DNA from: Mesorhizobium_G sp049840935
Lineage (GTDB): Bacteria > Pseudomonadota > Alphaproteobacteria > Rhizobiales > Rhizobiaceae
Assembly: GCA_049840935.1 (NCBI GenBank)
Contig: JASGJA010000025.1
Location: 248,001 to 312,000 of the forward strand
Direction of reading: 5' to 3'
Length of the DNA stretch: 64,000 nt
The notes under the pieces were generated by a model. The model had not been told where the DNA came from. It did not search any database and saw only the letters and a program-made list of their open reading frames with translations. Of the stretch, positions 1 to 8,491 are shown piece after piece; position 1 is the stretch's first letter; every line of letters begins with the position of its first letter. The position numbers and the translations under genes are program-made.

Positions 1-690
1 GCGCAGGCGGTCCAGCAAAAGGCGGGCGGATACGAAGCTGTAGTTGGGTTCTGTTTCGACCAGCGTGCGCGCAGCCAGGATGGGCGCGAGCGCCAGTTCA
101 TCGAGCGAGATGCCGTCGTACAGGTTGCGGCGCGCTTCAGCGAGAATTGGCGCTGGCGCAACGCTTTCCAACCCGTCGCATGCCTCTTCTATGATGCGGG
201 AGAAACGGGATTCATCGAGGGGCGCGAGCGAGCCATCGTCCAGCTTGATTTGCAGTGTCGATACGGTTGCTGTTTCAGGTGTTTTGGAAGCCAGCCGCTC
301 GCGGGCGCGCTCGTCTCGATAGAGCACGTAGGCGCGCGCGACCTTGTGATGCTCGCCGCGCATCAAGGCAAGTTCGACCTGATCCTGAACTTCTTCGATG
401 TGGAAAGTGCGGCCCGTATCGGCGCGGCGGGTCAGGGCCGCAACCACCTGTGCAGTGAGTTCCTCCACCACGTCATGAACGCGGCGGGAGCCCGCCGCAG
501 TCGAGCCTTCAACGGCGATGAACGCCTTGGTGAGGGCAATTGTGATCTTGGTGGGGTCGAAGGGCGTGACCGTGCCGTTGCGACGTATCACACGATAGCC
601 GGGCTGGTCGGAAGTCTGGATAGGTTGTGGGCTGGCAAATGGGAGTGCCAGACTTTCGTCGGCGTGAAGTGCAGTGGCGGTCATCATCAT
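1..690 (-). CDS. nrdA: Ribonucleoside-diphosphate reductase alpha subunit, class Ia type (5' part only)
   Basis: This is the first 230 residues of a gene that runs off the left edge of the window. The visible part holds an N-terminal ATP-cone (around residues 32-125, with VIRRNGTVTPFDPTKI and the HHKVARAYVLYR stretch) that senses ATP/dATP. It then enters the reductase N-terminal region, ending near NYSFVSARLLLDRLR. The family makes deoxyribonucleotides from ribonucleoside diphosphates in the cytoplasm, with a small radical-bearing NrdB subunit. Three ATG codons stand in tandem at 690, 687 and 684; the first is used here, but a GGGG just upstream is better spaced from the third. A cobalamin riboswitch lies in the leader, as expected for a B12-independent reductase that is shut off when B12 is present. 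Class Ia is preferred from ATP-cone and N-domain resemblance; active-site cysteines lie outside the window. Confidence 0.8.
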   Translation of the reverse strand, partial: MMMTATALHADESLALPFASPQPIQTSDQPGYRVIRRNGTVTPFDPTKITIALTKAFIAVEGSTAAGSRRVHDVVEELTAQVVAALTRRADTGRTFHIEEVQDQVELALMRGEHHKVARAYVLYRDERARERLASKTPETATVSTLQIKLDDGSLAPLDESRFSRIIEEACDGLESVAPAPILAEARRNLYDGISLDELALAPILAARTLVETEPNYSFVSARLLLDRLR

Positions 691-802
691 CCCCGATGGT
701 GCTGGGGACGGAGCATTGGCGGACGCAAGCTGATTTCGGGCAGCACTGCCCAAACGAAGCAAGCGCACCTCCGGGACACCCCGCCCGTGGACGTTTCATT
801 TC

Positions 803-978
803 GTCAGGGCAGGTCTCCTGGCTCGCAGGTCGTCGCCTTGTCGGCCTTCCCGGTGCAAAAACACCAGTGGCATTACTCGACGCAGGCTATCTGCTTACAG
901 TTGCGGGGGCAGCACCGGCACCACACCGGTTTCCCTCTTAGCTTCCGATCCCACAAGAATCGAAAGAACCATGACGCC
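803..978 (-). promoter_or_regulatory. Cobalamin (B12) riboswitch upstream of nrdA
   Basis: Read on the minus strand, this stretch has the conserved cobalamin riboswitch blocks in order. An AGGGAA-xCCGGTG entry segment comes near 930, the B12-box core GCTGCCCCCGCAACTGTAA near 890-910, and the closing segment AGCCAGGAGACCTGCC near 810-825. About 110 bases separate its 3' end from the nrdA start. Ligand binding normally lowers expression of the downstream gene by terminating transcription or hiding the ribosome site. I did not identify which mechanism applies. The boundaries are approximate. Confidence 0.93.
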
Positions 979-1059
979 TATATCTAGCGCTTAGGCTAAT
1001 TGGAATGTCAATTGGTAGTTTCGGTGTTCCCCGATGTCCACAACAGGCAGGCGTCTCTA

Positions 1060-2025
1060 TTAGCTATGGCTTTCACCCGCAGCAGTCAGGATTGCCATAT
1101 CATCTGTTGAAAGAGACAGGGCGGTAGCTTTAGCGAAGCTCGCGACATGTGCTGCACCGGTGGCGCTGGCGATTGGTGCGGTTACACCTTCGCGGGCCAT
1201 GAGCCATGCGAGCGCGACTTCCGCAGGCTTTGCAGAATGACGCGTGGAAACATCGTCCAGCGCTGCGAAAATCGCCTTGCCTTTGTCGTCAAGATACTTG
1301 GCCATGCCGCCGCCACGTTGCGATTTGCCGAAATCCGCCGAGGAGCGATATTTGCCCGACAGAAAGCCAGACGCGAGGCTGAAATAGGTGATTACGCCGA
1401 GCTTCTTGGCAATGCAGAGATCGCGTAACGGACCTTCATATGATGAGCGGTCATAGAGATTATATTCCGGCTGGAGCACCTGATAGGCGGGCAAGCCGTT
1501 GCTCTTTGCGGCCTCGAACGATGCGCTCAGTTGCGAGGCATCAACGTTTGAGACGCCGATTGCCTTGACCTTGCCCGCTTTCATCAGCTTGTCGAAAGCG
1601 CCGAGCGTTTCGGCATAGCTGGTGCCGGAGGGGTCCGGCCAATGCGCGAAATAGAGGTCGATAACATCGGTTTGCAGGCGCTTGAGCGACCGCTCCACGG
1701 CTTGAATGATGTAGGGTTCGGTCAGGCCGCCGGCATGCGGTCCGCCATTGACGGAACCGACTTTGGTGAAAATCTTCAACTTGTCGCGCTGACCGGGACG
1801 GGACGCGAGCCAGTTTCCGATGATCGTTTCGGATTCACCGCCCTTATTTCCCGGTGCCCATGCGGAATAACAGTCGGCGGTGTCGATAGCGTCAAAGCCG
1901 TGATCGACGAAGGCGTCGAGTACTTTGAAGCTGGTTGCTTCGTCGATGGTCCAACCGAATACATTGCCGCCGAGCACCAGCGGCGCGATGGAATAACCTG
2001 TCTGTCCAAGCGAACAACTCCGCAT
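1060..2025 (-). CDS. Aldo/keto reductase
   Basis: This 321-residue protein has the length and motifs of the aldo/keto reductase superfamily, NAD(P)H-dependent cytosolic enzymes that reduce carbonyls or oxidise sugars. The catalytic tetrad is visible: Asp and Tyr in AIDTADCYS (about residues 46-54), Lys in IFTKVG (about 85-90) and His in LYFAHWPD (about 124-131). It starts at the ATG next to the conserved MRSCSLGQTGYSIAPLVLGG opening. It lies 79 bases after the Gfo/Idh/MocA gene on the same strand, so it is probably the last gene of the sugar-uptake operon and acts on the imported sugar or its oxidised product. The substrate cannot be told from sequence. Confidence 0.85.
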   Translation of the reverse strand: MRSCSLGQTGYSIAPLVLGGNVFGWTIDEATSFKVLDAFVDHGFDAIDTADCYSAWAPGNKGGESETIIGNWLASRPGQRDKLKIFTKVGSVNGGPHAGGLTEPYIIQAVERSLKRLQTDVIDLYFAHWPDPSGTSYAETLGAFDKLMKAGKVKAIGVSNVDASQLSASFEAAKSNGLPAYQVLQPEYNLYDRSSYEGPLRDLCIAKKLGVITYFSLASGFLSGKYRSSADFGKSQRGGGMAKYLDDKGKAIFAALDDVSTRHSAKPAEVALAWLMAREGVTAPIASATGAAHVASFAKATALSLSTDDMAILTAAGESHS

Positions 2026-2104
2026 TCTGTGTCTCCAAATGACGTCAATGAGCTATCATGCCCATCTGGTCATAGGCGCGCGGTTTAACAATAGGACTTC
2101 AGGG

Positions 2105-3250
2105 CTATTTGCGCTTGGTCGCGAGTAGCGACTTTGCCTCCTGAACGCCCAGAGCGGCAGGGCGCTCGCAAGTCGTGACCATGCTGACGAATTTGCCGGT
2201 TTCGCCGGAGCGCAGGATGCCCGTCATTACATCGACCGCGTGTAGCGCAACCTCCTGTGAGCAACGGTGCGGACGACCCGCGAGGATTGCCAGCGCCATG
2301 TCTGCCAGACCGGCTGTGCGATAATTCGCCATCGCGCCTTCGCCGTGCTGCTGGTTCGGAACGCTGAACGGATGCTCCCATTTCGGAGCCTTGGTGACTG
2401 GCTTGCCTTGCTTTGTGTAACGTACCTCGCCGCCGAAGAAGTTTGGGTCCGGGATGAAGAGCGAGCCTTCTTCGCCGTAAAGCTCTATCGGTGCGTGACC
2501 GTGTGACCAGACATCCCAGCTTGCATTCAACGTGACTGTTGCGCTGTTCTCGAACTCAAGCAGGGCGAGGATGGTGGTCGGCGTTTCGACCTTGAGCTTT
2601 TCGCCCTTGCGCGGTTTTGACGAAATTGTCCGCTCCTTGGCCGGGATGCTCGTTAAAGCCGCGACCCGCTTGACGGGGCCGATGAGGTTGATGAGATCGG
2701 CGATGTAGTACGGCCCGAGGTCAAGCACGGGGCCGCCGCCCGGCAGGAAGAAAAAGTCAGGATTCGGATGCCAGTGCTCCATGCCGTGATTCATGATGTG
2801 CAGCGTGCCGGAGGTGATCTTTCCAAGCTTGCCGCTGTCGACGAGATGGCGCGCTAACTGGTGCGAGCCACCCAGAAATGTGTCGGGGGCAGAACCGATA
2901 TGCAGGCCCTTTTTGGCGGCGCGCTTTTGTAAATCCTGCCCGTCTTTCACGGACAGCACGAAAGGCTTTTCCGAATAGACGTGCTTGCCTGAATCCAGAA
3001 TTTGCTTGGAAACGTCGTAGTGCGCTGCGGGAATGGTCAGGTTTACGACGATGTCGATGTCCTTTGCCTTGAGCAGATCGGCAATGGTCTCGGCGCGAAC
3101 ACCGTATTGCTTTGCGCGTGCCTTCGCGGCGTCCATGTTGATGTCTGCACCCGCGCGAACCTCTATGCCCTTGAACATGGGCGCGAGGCCGAAATAGGTT
3201 GCCGAAATATTGCCGCAGCCGATGATGCCGATTCCGAGTGTTTTAGCCAT
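2105..3250 (-). CDS. Gfo/Idh/MocA-family oxidoreductase
   Basis: This 381-residue NAD(P)-dependent dehydrogenase of the glucose-fructose oxidoreductase/inositol dehydrogenase family opens with a Rossmann fold (IGIIGCGNISATYF, residues about 6-19). The family EKP motif (HVYSEKPF, about residue 95) and a C-terminal alpha/beta substrate domain follow. Family members oxidise sugars or cyclitols at a hydroxyl. The frame stays open upstream of the chosen start, but ATG 3250 is preceded by a GAGGAAT ribosome site and begins exactly at the Rossmann strand. It sits 11 bases after the sugar-isomerase-like gene in the ABC transporter operon, which points to catabolism of the imported carbohydrate. The exact substrate is unknown. 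Confidence 0.88.
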   Translation of the reverse strand: MAKTLGIGIIGCGNISATYFGLAPMFKGIEVRAGADINMDAAKARAKQYGVRAETIADLLKAKDIDIVVNLTIPAAHYDVSKQILDSGKHVYSEKPFVLSVKDGQDLQKRAAKKGLHIGSAPDTFLGGSHQLARHLVDSGKLGKITSGTLHIMNHGMEHWHPNPDFFFLPGGGPVLDLGPYYIADLINLIGPVKRVAALTSIPAKERTISSKPRKGEKLKVETPTTILALLEFENSATVTLNASWDVWSHGHAPIELYGEEGSLFIPDPNFFGGEVRYTKQGKPVTKAPKWEHPFSVPNQQHGEGAMANYRTAGLADMALAILAGRPHRCSQEVALHAVDVMTGILRSGETGKFVSMVTTCERPAALGVQEAKSLLATKRK

Positions 3251-3261
3251 TTCGATATTCC

Positions 3262-4009
3262 TCAGAACTTGCTCACAGAGGCAATGGAGCGCTTGGCGAA
3301 GCGAGACGCATCCGCCGGATTGTCGTGTTCCATGATGTAATATTTTGCTTTGGTTTTGGACCGTAGCAGCGTGTAGATACCCTTCCAATCCAGCGCGCCG
3401 TGGCCCACATCGGACCAGCCGTCCTGATCCAGATTCTGACCGGCAGGCGCAATGTCCTTTACATGGACTGCGACGATGCGCGGACCGTAGGCCGTGATCC
3501 ATGCAGCGGGATCGGTGCCGCCGCGAATGATCCATGCAACGTCCATTTCCCAGCCGATATCGGGAGAGGCATCGAGGATGCGGCGCATCGGCGAAGAGCC
3601 ATCCGGCAAGAGATGAAATTCAAAATCATGGTTGTGCCAGGCAAAGCCATAACCGGCTTCCTTTGCACGCTTGGCGATTTTGGCGAGGCGCGCGCCGAAC
3701 TGGTCCCAGCCTTTGGCAGTGATAGGGCGCGCTTCAGGCAAAAGGTACGGGCAGACGATCATTTTCACGCCCAGAGGCTTTGGCGATTGCTTCGGCCTTG
3801 GCGAAATCCTTCTCAAGCATATCGACGGAGAAATGGGCGGTGGGCATTGTGAGGCCGTTTTTCTTCAGTTCGGCGCGAAATGCTTTTGGGTCGTCGTAGA
3901 CAGCACCGAAACCTTCGACGCGCTTGTAGCCAGCTTTCGCAAGACCTTTGAGCACATCGGGCCAAGGGGTGTGATTGCGGGAGGAATAAAGCTGATAGGA
4001 CCAGTCCAT
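3262..4009 (-). pseudogene. Sugar phosphate isomerase/epimerase (xylose-isomerase-like TIM barrel), frameshifted
   Basis: Two overlapping frames together make one TIM-barrel sugar isomerase/epimerase of about 248 residues. The first starts at ATG 4009 (MDWSYQLYSSRNHTPW) and reads through DFAKAEAIAKA. The second resumes at LGVKMIVCPYLLPEARP and carries the metal-site motifs WHNHDFEF, GWEMDVAW, VAVHVKDI and the final EHDNPAD. One extra base near 3775, in the GCCTCTGGGC context, separates them; dropping it restores one continuous reading frame. The family isomerises or epimerises keto sugars and inositol derivatives with a divalent metal. All metal-binding motifs are intact, so I suspect a sequence error or a recent mutation. 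It lies between the ABC ATPase and the Gfo/Idh/MocA dehydrogenase. Confidence 0.82.
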
Positions 4010-4028
4010 CGTCGTTTCCTGTAGTTGG

Positions 4029-5123
4029 CTAAATGCGGTTGTCGTCGGCGTCGAATATTGAGGCGCGTGCAGGATCAAAGCCGATCCGTGTCACGTCGCC
4101 GGGTTGAAGGCGGTTTTCGGCTTCGACGCGGAAAGCGAAATTGCTTCCGCCGAGCTTGGCCCAGACAAGTGTGTCTGACCCCATCGGTTCCATGATTTCG
4201 ATCTTCACGTTTTGGCTGAAGGGCTGCGCGGTGGCGGCGGTGCCGACGGCAATATGCTCCGGGCGGATACCGAAGATGACGGGTGCATCGGGCTCCGGTG
4301 GCAGTTCGAATGCATAACGTTCAAGCGGCACGGAAACATCGCCAATCTGGAAAGCGGTTCCATCTGAGCCGATATTGCCTTTGAGGAAATTCATGCCAGG
4401 CGAGCCGAGAAAGCCTGCGACAAAGCGATTAACGGGGCGGTTGTAGATGGTTTGCGGGGCGTCGAGTTGCTGGATGACGCCGCCACGCATGACGGCAATA
4501 CGGTCGGCCAATGTCATGGCCTCGATCTGGTCGTGGGTCACATAGATCATGGTGTTTTGCAGGCGCTGGTGCAGGCGCTTGATCTCGACGCGGAGTTCCG
4601 AGCGAAGCTTGGCGTCAAGATTGCTCAGCGGTTCGTCGAAAAGGAATACGTCCACGTCTCGGACGAGCGCGCGTCCGATGGCGACACGCTGCCGCTGGCC
4701 GCCGGAAAGCGCTGCGGGCTTGCGCTGAAGTAGCGGCTCGATTTGCAGCATCTGCGACGCGCGGCTGATGCGCTGCGCGATTTCGGCCTTCGGGGTGCCT
4801 GCCACGCGCAGCCCAAAGGACAGGTTTTTCTCGACGGTCATTTGCGGGTAGAGTGCGTAAGACTGAAAGACCATGCCGATGTCGCGGTCCTTCGGCTCCA
4901 GCCACGTCACGTTCTTGTCTTTAATGAAGATCTGGCCGTCCGTGATATCGAGCAGACCGGCGATGCAGTTGAGCAGTGTGGACTTGCCGCAACCCGACGG
5001 GCCGAGCAGCACAAGAAACTCGCCGTCGGCTACATCGAGATTGAGCGTCTTCAACACTTCGAGATTGCCGTAGTTCAGACGAAGCTCGCGAACCGAAACG
5101 CTGGTGCCGTTGTGTGTTGTCAT
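4029..5123 (-). CDS. Carbohydrate ABC transporter ATP-binding protein (MalK/UgpC type)
   Basis: This 364-residue ATPase powers a sugar importer at the inner membrane face. It has Walker A (GPSGCGKST, about residue 38), the signature LSGGQRQRVAIGR (about 138), Walker B with FLFDEPLSNLDAKLR (about 160), the H-loop in YVTHDQIEAM and a C-terminal OB-fold/TOBE regulatory region. This is the architecture of the MalK/UgpC/ThuK group (typically 350-380 residues). It is the fourth gene of the operon, 4 bases downstream of the second permease. The substrate is not fixed by the sequence; the neighbouring isomerase and dehydrogenase suggest a monosaccharide, polyol or small glycoside. Confidence 0.93.
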   Translation of the reverse strand: MTTHNGTSVSVRELRLNYGNLEVLKTLNLDVADGEFLVLLGPSGCGKSTLLNCIAGLLDITDGQIFIKDKNVTWLEPKDRDIGMVFQSYALYPQMTVEKNLSFGLRVAGTPKAEIAQRISRASQMLQIEPLLQRKPAALSGGQRQRVAIGRALVRDVDVFLFDEPLSNLDAKLRSELRVEIKRLHQRLQNTMIYVTHDQIEAMTLADRIAVMRGGVIQQLDAPQTIYNRPVNRFVAGFLGSPGMNFLKGNIGSDGTAFQIGDVSVPLERYAFELPPEPDAPVIFGIRPEHIAVGTAATAQPFSQNVKIEIMEPMGSDTLVWAKLGGSNFAFRVEAENRLQPGDVTRIGFDPARASIFDADDNRI

Positions 5124-5127
5124 GTGC

Positions 5128-6018
5128 CTATCCCTTCACCGCGCCAGCGGCGATGCCGCGCACGAAGAGCTTGCCGGAAGCAAAGTAGATGATGAGCGGA
5201 ACCAGTCCGGTGAGGATCGTGGCCGCCATGTTGACGTTGTATTCCTTCACGCCCTGAACGGAGTTGACGATGTTGTTGAGCTGCACCGTCATTGGGTACG
5301 TATCGGGGCGGGTGTAGACGACGCCGAACAGGAAGTCGTTCCAGATGCCGGTGACTTGCAGGATGACGGCGACAACGAAAATCGGCAGCGACATGGGCAG
5401 CATGATGCGCAGGAAAATCTGCCAGAAGCCTGCGCCATCGACGCGCGCTGCCTTGAATAATTCCTGCGGCAAGGCTGAGAAATAATTGCGAAACAGCAGT
5501 GTGAGGATCGGCATGCCGAAGATGCAATGCACGATGATGAGACCGAGCAGACTGCCGTAAAGGCCGATGTCGCGCAGGATGATAACAATCGGATAGATCA
5601 TCACCTGATAGGGGATGAAGGCGCCGACGATCAGGATTGTGAAGAAGATGTCCGCGCCTTTGAATTTCCAGTTTGCGAGCGCGTAGCCATTCACGGAAGC
5701 TATTGCGATGGATGCTATGACCGACGGAACGGTGATGATTACCGAGTTCCAGAACCCACGCGAGAGTCCGTCGCAATTCAGCCCTGTGCAGGCGGTGGCC
5801 CATGCTTTCACCCAAGGCTCGAAGGTGATTTCCATCGGCGGGGAAAAGATGTTGCCCATGCGGATTTCGGGCATGCCTTTGAGCGAAGTTACGACCATCA
5901 CGTAAAGCGGGATGAGGTAATAGAACGCGACGACGAAAAGCGTGCCGTAGATGATGATGTTGCGTGATGAGAGCAGGGGGCGCGGACGCGCGCCGCGCGG
6001 GCCGGAGGGGTCAAGCAT
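5128..6018 (-). CDS. Carbohydrate ABC transporter permease (MalG type)
   Basis: This is an inner-membrane permease of about 296 residues with six predicted helices. It carries the EAA cytoplasmic loop that docks on the ATPase (ELFKAARVDGAGFWQIFLRI, about residue 200). The start is ATG 6018, because GGAGGG lies six bases before it; an in-frame ATG at 6033 has no comparable site and adds only five residues. Its start overlaps the stop of the upstream permease by 8 bases, typical of translationally coupled ABC permease pairs. Confidence 0.92.
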   Translation of the reverse strand: MLDPSGPRGARPRPLLSSRNIIIYGTLFVVAFYYLIPLYVMVVTSLKGMPEIRMGNIFSPPMEITFEPWVKAWATACTGLNCDGLSRGFWNSVIITVPSVIASIAIASVNGYALANWKFKGADIFFTILIVGAFIPYQVMIYPIVIILRDIGLYGSLLGLIIVHCIFGMPILTLLFRNYFSALPQELFKAARVDGAGFWQIFLRIMLPMSLPIFVVAVILQVTGIWNDFLFGVVYTRPDTYPMTVQLNNIVNSVQGVKEYNVNMAATILTGLVPLIIYFASGKLFVRGIAAGAVKG

Positions 6019-6907
6019 GCTTGCGCCCTCCAAATTCGAGATAGGCCCATGGAATGACGATAATGATGACCGACAGCAGCATCATGGATGAGGCAGCAAA
6101 GCCTTGCCCCAGATTCTGCGCGTGGAACATGTAGTCGTAGACATATTTCGCAGGCACTTCTGAGGAGATGCCCGGCCCGCCGCTGGTCTGTGCCACAACG
6201 AGATCGTAAACCTTCACGATGGAGGCGGCGATGATTACGAGCGTGGTGATGAAGACAGGCCGCATCATCGGAATGATGATCTGGACATAGGTGCGCCATG
6301 TGGGGATGCCGTCGACGCGCGCGGCCTTCCAGATGTCTTCATCGATGCCACGTAAACCTGCCAGCATCAGGCACATCACAAGGCCGGTGCCTTGCCATAG
6401 CGCGGCGATGAGGATGCCGTAGATGACGATCTGCTGGTCGTAGAGCGGGTCGAATGTGAAGCTCTTCCAGCCAAGTGAGCGTACCACCGCCTGCACGCCG
6501 AAGTCCGGATTCAGCAGCCATTGCCAGACGAGCCCGGTGACGATGAAAGATAGCGCGAAAGGATAGAGGAAGATGGTTCTGAACGTGTCTTCAAAACGGA
6601 TTTTCTGATCCATCAATGCGGCAAGCACAAAGCCGATGAGAAGCGAGAAGATCAGCATCAACGCGCCGTAGATCATCAGATTTTCGACGGCGACGTTCCA
6701 GCGCGGCGCATTCCAAAGCCGTTCATATTGATTAAAGCCGACGAATTGCAGGCGCGGCAGGAGACGTGAGTTCGTGAAGGAATAGAACACGGTCCAGGCT
6801 GTGCCGCCGACGAAGATGACCAATGCAGTGAGCATCATCGGGATCGAAGCGATCTTGGCACTGAGATTTCGCGTGAGTTGCGAGGGGCGCTTTCCGGCAC
6901 TGGACAT
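6011..6907 (-). CDS. Carbohydrate ABC transporter permease (MalF type)
   Basis: This 298-residue inner-membrane permease is the partner of the next gene in the operon. Its hydrophobic segments are at about residues 22-42, 80-105, 115-140, 170-190, 220-240 and 270-290. The EAA loop is IWKAARVDGIPTWRTYVQI (about residue 205). The start at 6907 gives MSSAGKRPSQL and the expected N-terminal length; a longer open frame upstream crosses into the binding-protein gene and is not used. The 64-base gap upstream contains a GC-rich stem-loop. Confidence 0.92.
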   Translation of the reverse strand: MSSAGKRPSQLTRNLSAKIASIPMMLTALVIFVGGTAWTVFYSFTNSRLLPRLQFVGFNQYERLWNAPRWNVAVENLMIYGALMLIFSLLIGFVLAALMDQKIRFEDTFRTIFLYPFALSFIVTGLVWQWLLNPDFGVQAVVRSLGWKSFTFDPLYDQQIVIYGILIAALWQGTGLVMCLMLAGLRGIDEDIWKAARVDGIPTWRTYVQIIIPMMRPVFITTLVIIAASIVKVYDLVVAQTSGGPGISSEVPAKYVYDYMFHAQNLGQGFAASSMMLLSVIIIVIPWAYLEFGGRKHA

Positions 6908-6930
6908 TTTGCAGCCTCGTTGTGATAGGC

Positions 6931-6951
6931 AGGCCGGCGCGGGGCCGGCCT
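6931..6951 (-). other. Intercistronic stem-loop between binding-protein and permease genes
   Basis: There is a perfect 8-bp GC-rich stem (AGGCCGGC paired with GCCGGCCT) around a 5-base loop, with no U-run after it. In ABC operons such structures often protect the upstream binding-protein mRNA from 3' decay, so that it is made in excess over the membrane subunits. The pairing is seen directly; that role is inferred. Confidence 0.6.
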
Positions 6952-6971
6952 GTGTTATCGCAGAGCGCTGA

Positions 6972-8210
6972 TCAATCAGCCGAAGCGATGATCTCAGCGA
7001 AGCGCTTTTGGGCGTCTTCGACCGAGAGGTTTGGATTGGAGAAGAACTCGGACATGAGGTCTTCCTTCTGCTTTTGGGAGTCCTGCGACAGCAACTGATC
7101 GGTCCATGGGATGACATTTCCCTTGGCGAGAATGTCGAGGCCCTTTTTCATGCAGTCGTTTGCGGTGTTGAGGTCAACGTCGCCGCGAACGGGCAGCGAA
7201 CCTTTCTTGAGGTTGAACGCGACCTGCGTCTTGGGATCGAGCAGGGTGGTGGCGAGCACTTCCTGAGCCGCTGTCTTCGCCGGATCCTTCTGGACGGGGA
7301 AGTAGAAAGCATCGCCGCCGGTGGCGATCATTTCCGTTACGCCAAGGCCGGGCAGACATGTGTAATCCTTGCCTGCGACCTTCCCGGCAATCTGAAATTC
7401 GCCCTGCGCCCAGTCGCCCATGATCTGGCCGCCAGCCTTATCGGTGATGACGAGATTGGTTGCCTGGTTCCAGTCTTGAACATTGGAGTTCTTCGCCATC
7501 TTCCGGGCGTCGTCTGCTGCCTTGAAAATCTTCGCCATGTCTGGTCCGGCGGCGACTTCGGCGTCCTTGTCCTGATAGACTTTCAGGAACAGGTCCTTGC
7601 CGCCGAGCGCTGCCAACATAACGTCAAACGCGCCGGATGACTGCCAAGGCTGACCGCCAAGGGCGAGCGGGATGATGCCTTTTTCTTCAAGCTTGGGCGC
7701 TGCGGCGACAAATTCATCCCAGTTCTTCGGGACGGGAACGCCAGCGGTTTCAAACGCCTTGTTGGAGAGCCACAGCCATTGCCAAGAATGGATATTGACC
7801 GGGACGCAGTAGATTTTGCCGTCGATGGTGCAGCTATCGAGCAGGCTCTTCGGACGAACGATCTCCGTCCATTTTTCCTTTGCGGCAAGATCGGTGAAAT
7901 CGCGCATCAGACCGGCCTGTACCAGTTCTTCCGCCTGACGGCCGTGATTGAATTGCGTTGCGCCCATCGGGTCGCCGCCGGTAATGCGGCTAATCATGAT
8001 GGGGCGTGCAGTGCCGCCTGAACCGGCGATGGCGCCATCGATCCACTTATTGCCAGTGGCGTCAAACGCCTTGGCAAGTTCCTGAACCGCAGCGGCTTCG
8101 CCGCCGGAGGTCCACCAATGAGTGACTTCGAGATCAGTCGCGCTGGCGACGCCAGCATAACCGCATGTGGTTGCAGCCGCGAGTGCAGCCGCCAGAATTC
8201 GATAACGCAT
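6972..8210 (-). CDS. Carbohydrate ABC transporter substrate-binding protein (family 1, MalE-like)
   Basis: This 412-residue periplasmic binding protein begins with a signal peptide (MRYRILAAALAAATTCGYAGVASA, cleavage probably after ASA near residue 24). The mature fold opens with DLEVTHWWTSGGEAAAVQEL, typical of glucose/oligosaccharide-binding members of family 1. The start at 8210 follows a strong GGGAGGAG site. It is the first gene of a minus-strand operon: binding protein, two permeases, ATPase, isomerase, dehydrogenase and aldo/keto reductase. A perfect 14-bp LacI-type operator lies 18 bases upstream of the start, so transcription is probably repressed by the divergent LacI protein until the sugar or an analogue appears. 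Confidence 0.93.
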   Translation of the reverse strand: MRYRILAAALAAATTCGYAGVASATDLEVTHWWTSGGEAAAVQELAKAFDATGNKWIDGAIAGSGGTARPIMISRITGGDPMGATQFNHGRQAEELVQAGLMRDFTDLAAKEKWTEIVRPKSLLDSCTIDGKIYCVPVNIHSWQWLWLSNKAFETAGVPVPKNWDEFVAAAPKLEEKGIIPLALGGQPWQSSGAFDVMLAALGGKDLFLKVYQDKDAEVAAGPDMAKIFKAADDARKMAKNSNVQDWNQATNLVITDKAGGQIMGDWAQGEFQIAGKVAGKDYTCLPGLGVTEMIATGGDAFYFPVQKDPAKTAAQEVLATTLLDPKTQVAFNLKKGSLPVRGDVDLNTANDCMKKGLDILAKGNVIPWTDQLLSQDSQKQKEDLMSEFFSNPNLSVEDAQKRFAEIIASAD

Positions 8211-8227
8211 AAGCTCCTCCCAGAAAT

Positions 8228-8241
8228 CTGTAACGTTACAG
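8228..8241. promoter_or_regulatory. Operator copy 1 (perfect palindrome) for the divergent LacI regulator
   Basis: CTGTAACGTTACAG is a perfect 14-bp palindrome with the central CG typical of LacI/GalR operators. It lies 18 bases upstream of the sugar-binding-protein start. A second near-identical copy at 8406 sits on the regulator side of the same divergent gap. Confidence 0.78.
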
Positions 8242-8405
8242 GTTTGAACGTAGTCGATGTTTGAGCGCGCTGCAACCCCTGAGCGAGAATGTGGATGAAG
8301 GCGCTTGTGCAATGCAAACAAACAGGAATTAAGCGTTTTGTTATTGTTGGACTTTTTGACGCCTATTGCGCCGCACAAAGCTAGGCTCGCTGCTGTTGAA
8401 AATAT

Positions 8406-8419
8406 CTGTAACGTTTCAG
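8406..8419. promoter_or_regulatory. Operator copy 2 (one mismatch) on the regulator side
   Basis: CTGTAACGTTTCAG differs from copy 1 at one position and keeps the central CG. It is 165 bases from copy 1 and 73 bases before the chosen start of the lacI-type gene. The arrangement suits autoregulation and repression looping, which is an inference. Confidence 0.72.
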
Positions 8420-8491
8420 ATTTTATTGTCTTGCGTTGGTTTTGGGGGTATCAGCGGGCAAGAGCGCAGTGGGCGCGAGGGGCCGCAAGGA

